Positions 1 through 7,762 of a stretch of DNA of 9,058 nucleotides are shown here, piece after piece. The notes under the pieces are model-generated. The model was not told the origin of the DNA. It made no database searches and saw nothing but the letters and a program-made list of their open reading frames with translations. The stretch comes from Prevotella sp. CAG:1058. Its GTDB lineage: Bacteria; Bacteroidota; Bacteroidia; Bacteroidales; Bacteroidaceae. The stretch spans positions 16,535 to 25,592 of the forward strand of contig HF986682.1 in NCBI GenBank assembly GCA_000433175.1, given 5' to 3'. The stretch's first letter is position 1; every line of letters starts with the position of its first letter. Both the position numbers and the translations under genes were made by a program.

Positions 1-2
1 TG

Positions 3-986
3 AACGAGCCGATGCCGTCGGCCGTAATCAGGCTGAAGGAAGACGAGGCTGCAAGGCTTGGTGTGAGCAATTTTGCAGTAGAGTCGACGTTGGCCATGAG
101 GTATGGTTCCGGTCTGCCGGTGACCACGGTCTGGGACGGTGACGACGCCATACCTGTTACGTTGAAGAGCATGACGGCCGAGCGTGCCGGCAACGACGAC
201 CTGGCCAATGAGAAGATACCTGCCGCCGGCGGCCTGGCAGAGGTCCCTTTGAGGCAAGTTGCCGATGTGAAACCGGGCTGGAAGGATGGCTGCATCGTAC
301 GCCGCAATGGTGTCTACTCAATTACGGTTCAGGCAGACGTCAGGCGTGGCGTGAACAGCATGGAAGCCAACTCGAAGGTGCAAAAGGCCGTGGCAGGCAT
401 GAAGTTGTCTCCCGGAGTGGATGTAACTTATGGTGGAGACATAGAAAATACGGCAGACACTATACCGCAGATAATTCTCGGACTGGCAGTTGCCACGGTA
501 GTGATATTCTTCATATTGATGTTCCATTTCAAGAAAGTCAGTCTTGCCCTGCTCGTATTTGCAAGTATAGCCTTATGTACTTTGGGTACAGCTGCCGGCG
601 TCATAATACAGGACATTGCCTTCAGCGTAACTTGTTACCTCGGAGTTATAAGCTTGATGGGTATTATCGTACGTAACGGAATAATAATGATTGACTATGC
701 CGAAGAGCTGCGTTCAACCGAGCACATGACAGCCGAACAAGCCATTTACCACTCGGCACGCCGGCGTATGCGCCCGATATTCCTTACTTCGGCCGCCGCT
801 TCAATGGGTGTGATACCTATGATTCTTGGAGGAAGCGGTTTGTGGATGCCTATGGGTACGGTTATTTGTTACGGCACACTGATTACCATGGTTCTGCTTT
901 TGACGGTGTTGCCAGTAAGCTATCTGCTCATGTTCCGGGGCACGACCAAGAGCCGCATGAGGTTGGAAGCAATGGAAAACGAATGA
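3..986 (+). CDS. RND-family efflux pump inner-membrane permease, C-terminal part (5' end outside window)
   Basis: This is the last third of an AcrB/MexB-like proton-driven exporter of the inner membrane. The frame is open from base 3, so the start lies upstream; the family is usually about 1,000 to 1,050 residues and about 327 are present here. Counting from the Met codon at 12, residues 1-150 belong to the periplasmic porter and docking region. Hydrophobic helices follow at about 152-171, 176-198, 203-226, 256-275 and 281-308, matching TM8 to TM12. The signature GIIVRNGIIMIDY (217-229) corresponds to GLSAKNAILIVEF of AcrB TM10, and RRRMRPIFLTSAA (250-262) to the conserved RPILMTS segment. 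Arg221 sits where AcrB has the proton-relay Lys940. The TM4 aspartates are outside the window. The TolC-like gene starts 19 bases after the stop, so the two are probably co-transcribed, with a membrane-fusion gene expected upstream. The family is secure; the substrate cannot be read from the sequence. Confidence 0.93.
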   Translation, partial: NEPMPSAVIRLKEDEAARLGVSNFAVESTLAMRYGSGLPVTTVWDGDDAIPVTLKSMTAERAGNDDLANEKIPAAGGLAEVPLRQVADVKPGWKDGCIVRRNGVYSITVQADVRRGVNSMEANSKVQKAVAGMKLSPGVDVTYGGDIENTADTIPQIILGLAVATVVIFFILMFHFKKVSLALLVFASIALCTLGTAAGVIIQDIAFSVTCYLGVISLMGIIVRNGIIMIDYAEELRSTEHMTAEQAIYHSARRRMRPIFLTSAAASMGVIPMILGGSGLWMPMGTVICYGTLITMVLLLTVLPVSYLLMFRGTTKSRMRLEAMENE

Positions 987-1005
987 TTAAACAACAAGTA
1001 AAGTT

Positions 1006-2289
1006 ATGATACAGTCAGTTAAAAATATCGTCTGCGCGGCAGTATTGGCTGCAGCATGCGTCCCCGCCTCCGCACAAATAGTGATGAACGTAGAGCAGTG
1101 TGTAGCCGACGCTTTGGCCAATAACGCCAGGATGAAGAATGCCGCCAACGACATTAAAGCATCCGAAGAGGCAAAGAAATCTGCGTCCACTAAATATTTC
1201 CCGATGCTTAGTGCTTCGGCCTCTGGTTATATTGCAGACAAGGGACTGCTCGAAATGGAAATGGGGCCGGATATGAAGATGTCGATGCTCAAGGACGGAA
1301 TAGTCGGAGGAATATCGGCCCAGATGCCGCTCTACGCCGGCGGGCGCATCATCAACGCCAACCGTTTGGCCGAGACTGGATTGGAGGCGAGCCACCTCCA
1401 GCATAGTCTCGCCCGTAACGAGGTGGCCCTGACGGCCGAAACATACTTCTGGCAGGTGGTTACCATAAAGGAAAAGCTGAAGACGCTGGCTGCCGTAGAG
1501 CGCCAGTTGTCAGAATTCGGGAATGACGCACAAGCTGCAGTAGACGCGGGCGTTTCGGACAGGAACGACCTCTTGCAGGTTAATCTCAAGGCTAACACCG
1601 TGAAGAGCCAGCGTATTTCACTTGAAAGCACTCTGGCAACGGCACGTTTGCGCCTCGCCCAATATACCGGACACAGCAGCGACAGTGTCGACGTAAGCGC
1701 AGACATGGACTATACAATGCCTCCGTCGCCCCTCCAGTTATACGTGGAACCAGCTTCGGCTCTTGCCTCCACGCCTGAATACGGGCTGTTGCAGCAGAAT
1801 GTCAAAGCTGCAAAGTTGGAATATAAGCTTACTTTGGGACAAAATCTGCCCACCGTGGCCGTAGGCGGCGGATACATGTACGACAATCTTATGGACAAGA
1901 GCCACACGTTCTGGATAGGTTTTGCCACGGTCAGCGTTCCGATAAGCGGTTGGTGGGGTGGTTCGCACGAAATGAAACGCAGTAAGCTCGCCGTCAGCAA
2001 TGCCGAGAACAAACTGACCGACAACGCCCAGCTTCTGACCGTTGGTATGGAGGACAAGTGGAACCGGATGACCGATGCCTACCGGCAGATAGGTATCGCA
2101 CTTGAGTCTATCGGGCAGGCGGACGAGAACCTCCGACTGCACGCCGACTATTATCGGGCAGGCACGGCAACAATGAGTGACCTGCTCGAAGCCCAGACTT
2201 TATACCAAGACAGCCGTGCGGCATATGCCGAGGCTTTTGCCAACTATGAGATTTGCAGGCGTGACTACCTGCAAGCAACGGGAAGGTAA
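1006..2289 (+). CDS. TolC-family outer-membrane efflux channel
   Basis: This 427-residue protein is the outer-membrane exit duct of a tripartite pump and would work with the RND permease encoded just upstream. Residues 1-24 form a clear signal peptide (basic start, Ala-rich core, cleavage after PASAQ). Two OEP repeats follow. The first contains the family pattern GISAQMPLYAGGRI near residues 104-117 and long Ala/Leu/Glu-rich helices with coiled-coil character. The second repeats the pattern as FATVSVPISGWWGG near 305-318. It ends with the typical YRAGTATMSDLLEAQTLYQ helix near 384-402. The length is normal for Bacteroidota TolC-like proteins. No lipobox cysteine is seen, so it is probably not lipid-anchored. 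There is no Shine-Dalgarno sequence; the start is supported by the signal peptide and the short gap to the upstream stop. Substrate is unknown. Confidence 0.93.
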   Translation: MIQSVKNIVCAAVLAAACVPASAQIVMNVEQCVADALANNARMKNAANDIKASEEAKKSASTKYFPMLSASASGYIADKGLLEMEMGPDMKMSMLKDGIVGGISAQMPLYAGGRIINANRLAETGLEASHLQHSLARNEVALTAETYFWQVVTIKEKLKTLAAVERQLSEFGNDAQAAVDAGVSDRNDLLQVNLKANTVKSQRISLESTLATARLRLAQYTGHSSDSVDVSADMDYTMPPSPLQLYVEPASALASTPEYGLLQQNVKAAKLEYKLTLGQNLPTVAVGGGYMYDNLMDKSHTFWIGFATVSVPISGWWGGSHEMKRSKLAVSNAENKLTDNAQLLTVGMEDKWNRMTDAYRQIGIALESIGQADENLRLHADYYRAGTATMSDLLEAQTLYQDSRAAYAEAFANYEICRRDYLQATGR

Positions 2290-2308
2290 AAAGGCTGAAA
2301 ATACGTAT

Positions 2309-2365
2309 ATGAAGGTCACAGAAGCCGTCGAAGCCATACGCGGTGGCGTTATGGTTGGTGGCTGA
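2309..2365 (+). pseudogene. possible remnant of a CoA-transferase alpha-subunit gene, or an 18-residue small ORF
   Basis: Twenty bases after the TolC stop is a short reading frame, MKVTEAVEAIRGGVMVGG, whose stop overlaps the left arm of the terminator. By eye it resembles the N-terminus of acetate/3-oxoacid CoA-transferase subunit A, which typically reads like a lysine start, an EAV-xxI-xDG stretch, then VMVGGF, with about two residues missing before VMVGG. If the likeness is real, the rest of the gene has been deleted and the terminator joined on. It could equally be a chance frame or a tiny real peptide. The resemblance is from memory and the stretch is very short, so confidence is low. Confidence 0.22.
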
Positions 2366-2409
2366 ATACAAAAGACAGGGCAATTAAGAAAAGCCCTGTC
2401 TTTTGTATT
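2365..2409. terminator. bidirectional intrinsic terminator between convergent genes
   Basis: Perfect 17-bp inverted repeat: left arm AATACAAAAGACAGGGC (2365-2381), right arm at 2393-2409, with an 11-base A-rich loop. On the plus strand the right arm ends in TTTTGTATT and is followed by ATTTTGTTTTT, a good U-rich tail for the efflux operon. On the minus strand the arm likewise ends TTTTGTATT, so it can also stop transcripts of the HD-domain phosphodiesterase gene, which ends at 2442. Confidence 0.9.
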
Positions 2410-2441
2410 TATTTTGTTTTTGCAGTGCCGTTGGTGGTTGG

Positions 2442-4529
2442 TCACACCTTGCTTTTTGTTGTGGCGTTGCCGTTTGCGCCGTTTAGCTGTGGATAGCTTG
2501 TGCGTGTGTGGTATATAGCTTTCAGCCTGTCAATAAGCACTTGCTTTGCCACGGCAATGTCATGGAACGTTATCGGGCATGTCTTGAAGTATCCTTCGTC
2601 CACTTGTTGGTCGATAAGGCGGTTTACAAGGTTCGATATGCTCTCTTCAGTATATTCGGGCAGCGAGCGTGCCGCGGCTTCCACGGTGTCGGCCATCATT
2701 AGTATTGCCTGCTCGCGGGTGAACGGGTCTGGTCCCGGATAGGTAAACAACGTGTCGTCTACGGGCTCGTCAGGGTGCTCGTTCTTGTATGAAATGTAGA
2801 AATACTTTGTCTTACCTGTACCGTGGTGGGTGCGTATAAAGTCCTTGATTACTCCAGGCAGACTGTTCTTTTCAGCTGTTTTCAGACCGTCGGTCACGTG
2901 GCTTATCACGACTTGTGCGGCATCAATGCGCGGCATTGCAGACAGAGGATTCGCACCGCCCATCTGGTTTTCAGTGAAATAAGCCGGATTTTTCATCTTT
3001 CCTATGTCGTGATACATGGCGCCAGTCCTTACCAGCTGGGCTTTGGCTCCTATCTTGTTGGCTATTTCCGCGGCAAGGTTTCCCACCATGACAGAGTGCT
3101 GGAATGTGCCCGGAGCTACTTCGCTAAGTGTGCGCAGCAGCTTCTTGTTGGTGTTCGATAGCTCTATCAGGGTAACGTTTGACGTGAATCCGAACGTTTT
3201 CTCGACGATTAGCAACAGCGGATATGCGAACAACAACAGTACTCCGTTGGCCGCGAAGTACATGTACATGCCGTGGTCCATTGTGAAAATGCTGTTGTCC
3301 TGCATAAGCTGCAGCGTGAAGTATACGGCGCAACTGCCTATGGTTACGAGCAAGGCCGTCTTGAAAATCTCGGCGCGTTGTGACAGTTCGCGGAGCGAAT
3401 ATATTGCCACAAGTCCCGACACCAGCTGCACAATGATGAACTCATATTGGTATTTTACCGCGGCGGCGCATATCAGCACCATGGTTACGTGTGCGTTGAA
3501 AGCCGTCCTCGAGTCGAGGAATACCCGGATGAATATCGGCGTCATGGCGAACGGAAGTATGTATACGCTTAGTACATTGTGCGTCATCATCAGCGAAACG
3601 AGCACGGGGAATACGGTTATCATTGTATAAAGCATCGCAATGCTGCGCGGCTTGTCGAGGTAGTCCTTGCGGAACAGGCGAATGTACGTCGTGAACAGTA
3701 TTACGAGAGCTGCCACGAAGAGCACCTGTCCGGCTATTGTCGATGGCACTGCACTCACGTCGGCGCTGCGCCGGCGTGTCTCACGCTCGAACGACGACAG
3801 CACCCTGTACGTGTATTCGTCCACGATCTCGCCTCGGTCTATTATCTTTTGTCCGCTCAACACCATGCCGCTTGCCAGCGGTATGCCGCTGAGCATGTCG
3901 CCGAGTTCGCCTTCGCTGCGTTCCTCGTCGAACAAGAGGTTGGGCTGTATGTATTCGTTGAGGTTGCATTTTTGCAGTATTTGCTTGGCTGCGGCAATCT
4001 TCGGGTCGGAGAAAAGCCGCTCGTAAGCCGTCATCGTAGAGTATACGCACGAAATCTCCACGCTGGTCGCACTCTTGCCGTTCACAATCCTTATCATGGC
4101 CGTTGTGTCGCGGCTCAGGTCAGAGTATATTGGAGCGTCTATTATTCCCTCGTTGTAAAGCCGTCCCAGCCTGTCGGCAATTATAGCCACGTATTCGTTT
4201 GGCAGTCCGGGAATGCCACCCTTGTATTTTTCGGCAAATCTTTTAATCTGTAATTTGCCAGTTTCAGCCTTATAGTTGAAGTACGGTTCGAATGTATTGG
4301 CCATACTGTCCTGCTCCGCCTTGATGGCCGCATCGGTCTTGTAGATTGGAAAGTCGAACTTGGCTATCAGCGGACTGTACATCCAGGGCTTGCCTATGTC
4401 GTAGCGGAACTGTGGTCCGCTGTTGCGCGGAAGGAAGAAAACTATCACGGCAACGGTCACTGCAACGAGCAAGGTGTACATCAGCCACCGGCTTATATGT
4501 TTGTCTTTAGTATTGTTGAATCTTGACAT
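2442..4529 (-). CDS. membrane HD-domain phosphodiesterase, PgpH type (7TMR-HD), probable cyclic di-AMP hydrolase
   Basis: The 695-residue protein matches the 7TMR-HD architecture. There is an N-terminal membrane helix (about 14-33), an extracytoplasmic domain of about 230 residues (34-265, 7TMR-HDED-like), seven membrane helices (about 266-285, 298-315, 319-336, 343-358, 362-379, 388-407, 422-443) and a cytoplasmic HD domain (about 475-675). All metal ligands expected for a two-metal HD phosphodiesterase are visible: His478, His507-Asp508 in YHDIGK, His544, His568-His569 in THHG, and Asp614 in MMADT. Their spacing closely follows Listeria PgpH as I recall it. PgpH enzymes cleave cyclic di-AMP to pApA; this activity is inferred from family here. 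The start chosen is the Met at 4529 (MSRFNNTK). The frame stays open up to 4874, but that extension would run into the divergent gltX and has no family-like sequence. The gene stands alone, convergent with the efflux operon. Confidence 0.92.
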   Translation of the reverse strand: MSRFNNTKDKHISRWLMYTLLVAVTVAVIVFFLPRNSGPQFRYDIGKPWMYSPLIAKFDFPIYKTDAAIKAEQDSMANTFEPYFNYKAETGKLQIKRFAEKYKGGIPGLPNEYVAIIADRLGRLYNEGIIDAPIYSDLSRDTTAMIRIVNGKSATSVEISCVYSTMTAYERLFSDPKIAAAKQILQKCNLNEYIQPNLLFDEERSEGELGDMLSGIPLASGMVLSGQKIIDRGEIVDEYTYRVLSSFERETRRRSADVSAVPSTIAGQVLFVAALVILFTTYIRLFRKDYLDKPRSIAMLYTMITVFPVLVSLMMTHNVLSVYILPFAMTPIFIRVFLDSRTAFNAHVTMVLICAAAVKYQYEFIIVQLVSGLVAIYSLRELSQRAEIFKTALLVTIGSCAVYFTLQLMQDNSIFTMDHGMYMYFAANGVLLLFAYPLLLIVEKTFGFTSNVTLIELSNTNKKLLRTLSEVAPGTFQHSVMVGNLAAEIANKIGAKAQLVRTGAMYHDIGKMKNPAYFTENQMGGANPLSAMPRIDAAQVVISHVTDGLKTAEKNSLPGVIKDFIRTHHGTGKTKYFYISYKNEHPDEPVDDTLFTYPGPDPFTREQAILMMADTVEAAARSLPEYTEESISNLVNRLIDQQVDEGYFKTCPITFHDIAVAKQVLIDRLKAIYHTRTSYPQLNGANGNATTKSKV

Positions 4530-4788
4530 CTTTCTTTCGTGTTTACGGTTAGTGGCAGGGGCGGGCTTTGTTGCCGCAATGTTGTACGGAAGTGTTTTTA
4601 TGGACTGAAACGCAGCGACGCCTTTTACGTCATATTGTGACGCCCATGCGTTTCCATACGGTGCGGCATTCAATACCTGTTGCCTAAACCAATGGTTCTT
4701 GACTGCGAAAATACTAAAAAAATACTCTAATTTGCTGAAAATGTTATATTTTTGCACAAAATTTAAGAGATAACAAGCTAACGAGGCT
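4530..4788. other. divergent intergenic spacer between the HD phosphodiesterase gene and gltX
   Basis: This spacer holds the gltX promoter region near its right end and must also hold the minus-strand promoter for the phosphodiesterase gene, for which I cannot point to a convincing -7 box. A short inverted repeat, CGTCA-TATTG-TGACG, lies around 4629-4643, and GACGCC occurs twice around it. The stretch 4708-4740 is A/T-rich with AAATACT repeated. The phosphodiesterase frame remains open through the whole spacer on the minus strand, but the amino-acid sequence does not look like protein of this family. Confidence 0.6.
4747..4754 (+). promoter_or_regulatory. -7 promoter box for gltX
   Basis: TATTTTTG is an exact match to the Bacteroidota -7 consensus TAnnTTTG. 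It would place the transcript start near 4761, giving a leader of about 28 bases before the gltX ATG. A TTTG at 4731-4734 lies only 12 bases upstream, too close for the usual -33 element, so only the -7 box is claimed. Confidence 0.65.
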
Positions 4789-6306
4789 ATGGAAGAAAGA
4801 AAAACAAGGGTGCGTTTTGCGCCGAGCCCAACGGGCGCTTTGCATATCGGCGGCGTGCGCACGGCATTGTACAACTATCTGTTCGCGCGCCAGAGGGGCG
4901 GCGAAATGGTGTTCAGGATTGAGGATACCGATTCAAACCGGTTTGTTCCCGGTGCCGAGGAGTATATCATCGAGTCGTTCCGCTGGCTCGGAATCAAGTT
5001 TGACGAAGGCGTAAGTTTCGGAGGAAAGCACGGTCCGTACCGTCAGAGCGAACGCCGTTCAATATATAAAAAATATGTAGACCAACTGCTGGATGCCGGC
5101 AAGGCGTACATAGCTTTCGACACTCCGGAGGAACTGGAGGCCAAGCGCGCCGAGATAAAGAACTTCCAGTACGACGCACATACGCGCCTTTCAATGCGCA
5201 ACTCGCTGACTATGGCTAAGGAGGACGTTGACGCCCTCATCGCCGACGGTACCCAGTATGTTGTCCGTTTCAAGGTGGAGCCGGGTGAAGACATACACAT
5301 CCAGGACATGATTCGCGGCGACGTAGTCATAAAGAGCGACGTCCTCGACGACAAGGTGCTCTACAAGAGTGCGGACGAACTGCCCACATACCACCTTGCC
5401 AACATAGTAGACGACCACCTTATGGAGATTACCCACGTCATCCGCGGCGAGGAGTGGCTGCCCAGCGCACCGCTTCACGTGCTGCTGTACAAGGCTTTCG
5501 GCTGGGAGGACACCATGCCGCGCTTTGCCCACCTGCCGCTGTTGCTCAAGCCCGACGGAAAGGGCAAGCTGAGCAAGCGCGACGGCGACCGCCTCGGTTT
5601 CCCCGTGTTCCCGCTCGAATGGCACGACCCCAAGAGCGGCGAGGTGAGCCGCGGATTCAAGGAGGACGGATATTTCCCCGAAGCGGTAATCAACTTCCTC
5701 GCCCTGCTGGGCTGGAATCCGGGCACGGAGCAGGAGCTGTTCACCATGGACGAGCTTATAGAACAGTTTGACATATCAAAGTGCAGTAAGGCCGGAGCAC
5801 GCTTCGACTACAAGAAGGCCATATGGTTCAACCACGAGTACATTCTGCGCAAGAGCGACGATGAGATAGCGCGGCTGTTTGCACCGATTGTGGCCGGCAA
5901 CGGCATAGACGAGCCGATGGACCGCGTAAGGCAGGTAGTGGCAATGATGAAAGACCGCGTAGACTTCGTGAAAGAGCTGTGGCCGCTGTGCTCGTTCTTC
6001 TTCATTCCGCCTACCGAGTACGACGAGAAGACAGTGCGTAAGCGCTGGAAGGCAGACTCGGCGCAGGTGATGACCGAACTGGGCGAGGTGCTCGAGTCGC
6101 TCGATGACTTCTCGATAGAAAGCCAGGAGAAGGCCGTCATGGCATGGGTCGAGGCCAAGGGCTACAAGCTGGGCGACGTAATGAACGCCTTCCGCCTTGC
6201 CCTGGTGGGCATAGGCAAGGGTCCCGGCATGTTCGACATCAGCGCATTCCTCGGCAAGAAGGAGACGCTTTGCCGTCTGCACAGGGCCATCGAGACCTTG
6301 AAATAA
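4789..6306 (+). CDS. gltX: glutamyl-tRNA synthetase
   Basis: This 505-residue cytoplasmic class I aminoacyl-tRNA synthetase charges tRNA-Glu with glutamate using ATP. The catalytic Rossmann domain opens with [16 protein letters not shown]; its HIGG (19-22) is the HIGH motif. [10 protein letters not shown] (43-52), [16 protein letters not shown] (215-230) and the KMSKS equivalent GKLSKRDG (259-266) are all in place. The rest, from about 330, is the helical anticodon-binding part. The length is usual for Bacteroidota GltX. The segment near 105-135, where the E. coli enzyme has a Cys-rich zinc site, contains no cysteines, so that zinc site is absent. The ATG at 4789 begins directly before the conserved core and sits about 35 bases after the -7 box. 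Whether the enzyme is strictly specific for tRNA-Glu or also charges tRNA-Gln cannot be read by eye. It appears to be a single-gene unit with its own terminator. Confidence 0.98.
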   Translation: MEERKTRVRFAPSPTGALHIGGVRTALYNYLFARQRGGEMVFRIEDTDSNRFVPGAEEYIIESFRWLGIKFDEGVSFGGKHGPYRQSERRSIYKKYVDQLLDAGKAYIAFDTPEELEAKRAEIKNFQYDAHTRLSMRNSLTMAKEDVDALIADGTQYVVRFKVEPGEDIHIQDMIRGDVVIKSDVLDDKVLYKSADELPTYHLANIVDDHLMEITHVIRGEEWLPSAPLHVLLYKAFGWEDTMPRFAHLPLLLKPDGKGKLSKRDGDRLGFPVFPLEWHDPKSGEVSRGFKEDGYFPEAVINFLALLGWNPGTEQELFTMDELIEQFDISKCSKAGARFDYKKAIWFNHEYILRKSDDEIARLFAPIVAGNGIDEPMDRVRQVVAMMKDRVDFVKELWPLCSFFFIPPTEYDEKTVRKRWKADSAQVMTELGEVLESLDDFSIESQEKAVMAWVEAKGYKLGDVMNAFRLALVGIGKGPGMFDISAFLGKKETLCRLHRAIETLK

Positions 6307-6338
6307 CGATTCACGGCACACTTTTAGTATGATACATG

Positions 6339-6375
6339 CGCGCCGCAGCACACTCCAACATTGTGCTGCGGCGCG
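6339..6375 (+). terminator. intrinsic terminator of gltX
   Basis: Perfect 14-bp GC-rich inverted repeat: CGCGCCGCAGCACA (6339-6352) and its complement at 6362-6375, with a 9-base loop, followed by TACTTTTAT. It lies 32 bases after the gltX stop. Confidence 0.85.
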
Positions 6376-6402
6376 TACTTTTATGCCGTCGACAGCGTAC
6401 GT

Positions 6403-6425
6403 GCCACTTGTTAAGTGGCTTTTAT
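6403..6425 (+). terminator. second, weaker hairpin terminator after gltX
   Basis: GCCACTT (6403-6409), a 3-base loop and AAGTGGC (6413-6419) form a tight 7-bp hairpin followed directly by TTTTATACTGTTTTT. It lies 27 bases beyond the main terminator and could catch read-through before the next promoter. Confidence 0.55.
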
Positions 6426-6502
6426 ACTGTTTTTGCGCGTGTTTTAGTATCCTTTCCGGCATGTTTTTGCATGCCTGACGGCAGCTTTTACGGATATTTT
6501 AT

Positions 6503-6510
6503 TACCTTTG
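6503..6510 (+). promoter_or_regulatory. -7 promoter box for the metallophosphoesterase gene
   Basis: TACCTTTG matches TAnnTTTG exactly and would start transcription near 6517, about 60 bases before the ATG at 6578. I do not see a clear -33 TTTG at the usual distance. Both upstream terminators precede it, so the gene is probably transcribed independently of gltX. Confidence 0.6.
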
Positions 6511-6577
6511 TGTCGTCATCCGGGCTTGCTGTTTGTCAATAAGATGCAGCCTGGCTTAATTTTTCAATCATTCGGCA

Positions 6578-7666
6578 ATGTGGATGTTACTGTTCCTTGT
6601 CCTGCCATTGGCGGGGCTTTCTTATGTCTTGTGGCACGTGTGGTGCCTTCTTCCGTTAAGTGTTCCTTATAAGTGGGGCGTCGTGGTGTTGTGCCTCATG
6701 GCGTTTTCAACGTCGTTCCTCAACTTCTCACACACTACCGACTCGATGCCAATACCCGTCGCCCGTGCATGTTACGAGACGGGCAACTCGTCGCTTTTCG
6801 TCCTGCTTTATGCCGCAATACTGTTCCTCCTGCTCGATATTGGCAGGCTTGCGGGCGTTGTTCCGCGCAGCTGGCTTTACTCCAACGCCTGTACCCTTGC
6901 AGCGGTGGCCGTCGTGCTTTCCGGCGTTTTCACTTACGGGTATTTCAATTACATGGACAAACAGCGCAAGACGCTTGACCTGCCTACGGCGAAAGCCGTG
7001 GGCGACGGCTTCAAGGTGGTGTTGGCGAGCGACCTGCACCTGGGCTACCACAACACGCGCGGCGAACTTTCACGCTGGGTCGACATGATTAACGCAGAGC
7101 GTCCCGACCTTGTGCTGCTTGCCGGCGACATAATAGACGGCAGCCTGCGCCCCGTGCTCGAGACAGGCATGGCCGAAGAGTTCAGGCGGATAAAGGCTCC
7201 CGTTATGGCTTGTCCCGGCAACCATGAGTATTACTCGGGCTTTGACGGCGCGGCCGGTTTCTTCCGCGAGGCAGGCATAACGCTGCTGCGAGACAGCGTG
7301 GCTACCGTTGGCGGACTTGCCGTGGTGGGGCGCGACGACCGTGCCAACCGCCGCCGCAAGAGCCTCGGCTACCTTATGCGGGGCGTGGACAAGACGAAAT
7401 ACGTAATCCTGCTCGACCACCAGCCATACCATCTTGAACAGGCCGAGCGCTCTGACGTCGACTTCCAGTTCAGCGGACACACCCACCACGGCCAGCTTTG
7501 GCCGATATCGCTCATAACCGAATCGGTTTACGAAGACGCCTACGGCCCGTGGAGGCGTGGCTCCACACGCTACTACGTAAGCTCCGGCCTCGGCATCTGG
7601 GGCGGCAAGTTCCGCATAGGCACCTGCTCGGAGTATGTCGTCGCCACGATAAGGCAGGTGCATTAG
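6578..7666 (+). CDS. membrane-anchored calcineurin-like metallophosphoesterase
   Basis: The 362-residue protein has four hydrophobic helices at its N-terminus (about 3-25, 34-50, 72-93, 103-121), then a metallophosphoesterase domain (about 144-360) expected on the cytoplasmic face. The two-metal motifs are complete: DLH (152-154), GDIID (183-187), GNHE (214-217), DHQPYH with His281, and GHTHHGQ (300-306). This arrangement is that of the YkuE/YaeI group, whose relatives include LpxG of Chlamydia, a UDP-2,3-diacylglucosamine hydrolase of lipid A synthesis. A phospholipid or lipid A-precursor substrate is therefore plausible but not shown here. There are no neighbouring lipid A genes to support it. 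The start at 6578 comes just before the first membrane helix; a second Met lies two codons later. Transcription probably begins at the -7 box near 6503 and ends at the hairpin at 7688-7729. Confidence 0.9.
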   Translation: MWMLLFLVLPLAGLSYVLWHVWCLLPLSVPYKWGVVVLCLMAFSTSFLNFSHTTDSMPIPVARACYETGNSSLFVLLYAAILFLLLDIGRLAGVVPRSWLYSNACTLAAVAVVLSGVFTYGYFNYMDKQRKTLDLPTAKAVGDGFKVVLASDLHLGYHNTRGELSRWVDMINAERPDLVLLAGDIIDGSLRPVLETGMAEEFRRIKAPVMACPGNHEYYSGFDGAAGFFREAGITLLRDSVATVGGLAVVGRDDRANRRRKSLGYLMRGVDKTKYVILLDHQPYHLEQAERSDVDFQFSGHTHHGQLWPISLITESVYEDAYGPWRRGSTRYYVSSGLGIWGGKFRIGTCSEYVVATIRQVH

Positions 7667-7687
7667 TGTCCTCTGCGCCATATACGG

Positions 7688-7729
7688 CAATCGGGAGCAG
7701 GACTTCATTAAGCGTCCTGCTCCCGATTG
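7688..7729. terminator. bidirectional intrinsic terminator between convergent genes
   Basis: Perfect 16-bp inverted repeat: CAATCGGGAGCAGGAC (7688-7703) and its complement at 7714-7729, with a 10-base loop. On the plus strand it is followed by TTTTATT. It lies 21 bases after the metallophosphoesterase stop and 33 bases beyond the end of the convergent minus-strand gene. The minus-strand side lacks a good U tract, so termination in that direction is less certain. Confidence 0.85.
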
Positions 7730-7762
7730 TTTTATTGCCATGCGGCATGCCGCAGCAGTTTA

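Noticed and set aside
3016..3630. Long plus-strand frame opposite the HD phosphodiesterase gene
   Set aside because: It is a shadow of a well-supported gene, with no domain and no promoter; the same holds for the frames at 3579-4253, 5776-6462 and 7070-7741.
4629..4643. Short inverted repeat CGTCA/TGACG upstream of gltX
   Set aside because: Only 5-bp arms, no second copy, and not at a promoter-linked position; too weak to call an operator.
4756..4764. Possible minus-strand -7 box for the phosphodiesterase gene (TAAATTTTG)
   Set aside because: It has one base too many between TA and TTTG and would give a leader of over 200 bases overlapping the gltX promoter.
4530..4874. In-frame N-terminal extension of the HD phosphodiesterase by 115 residues
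   Set aside because: It would overlap gltX and its promoter, does not resemble the family, and the Met at 4529 directly precedes the expected first membrane helix.
6336..6542. 68-codon open frame after gltX
   Set aside because: It spans both gltX terminators and the next promoter box and its translation looks non-protein-like.
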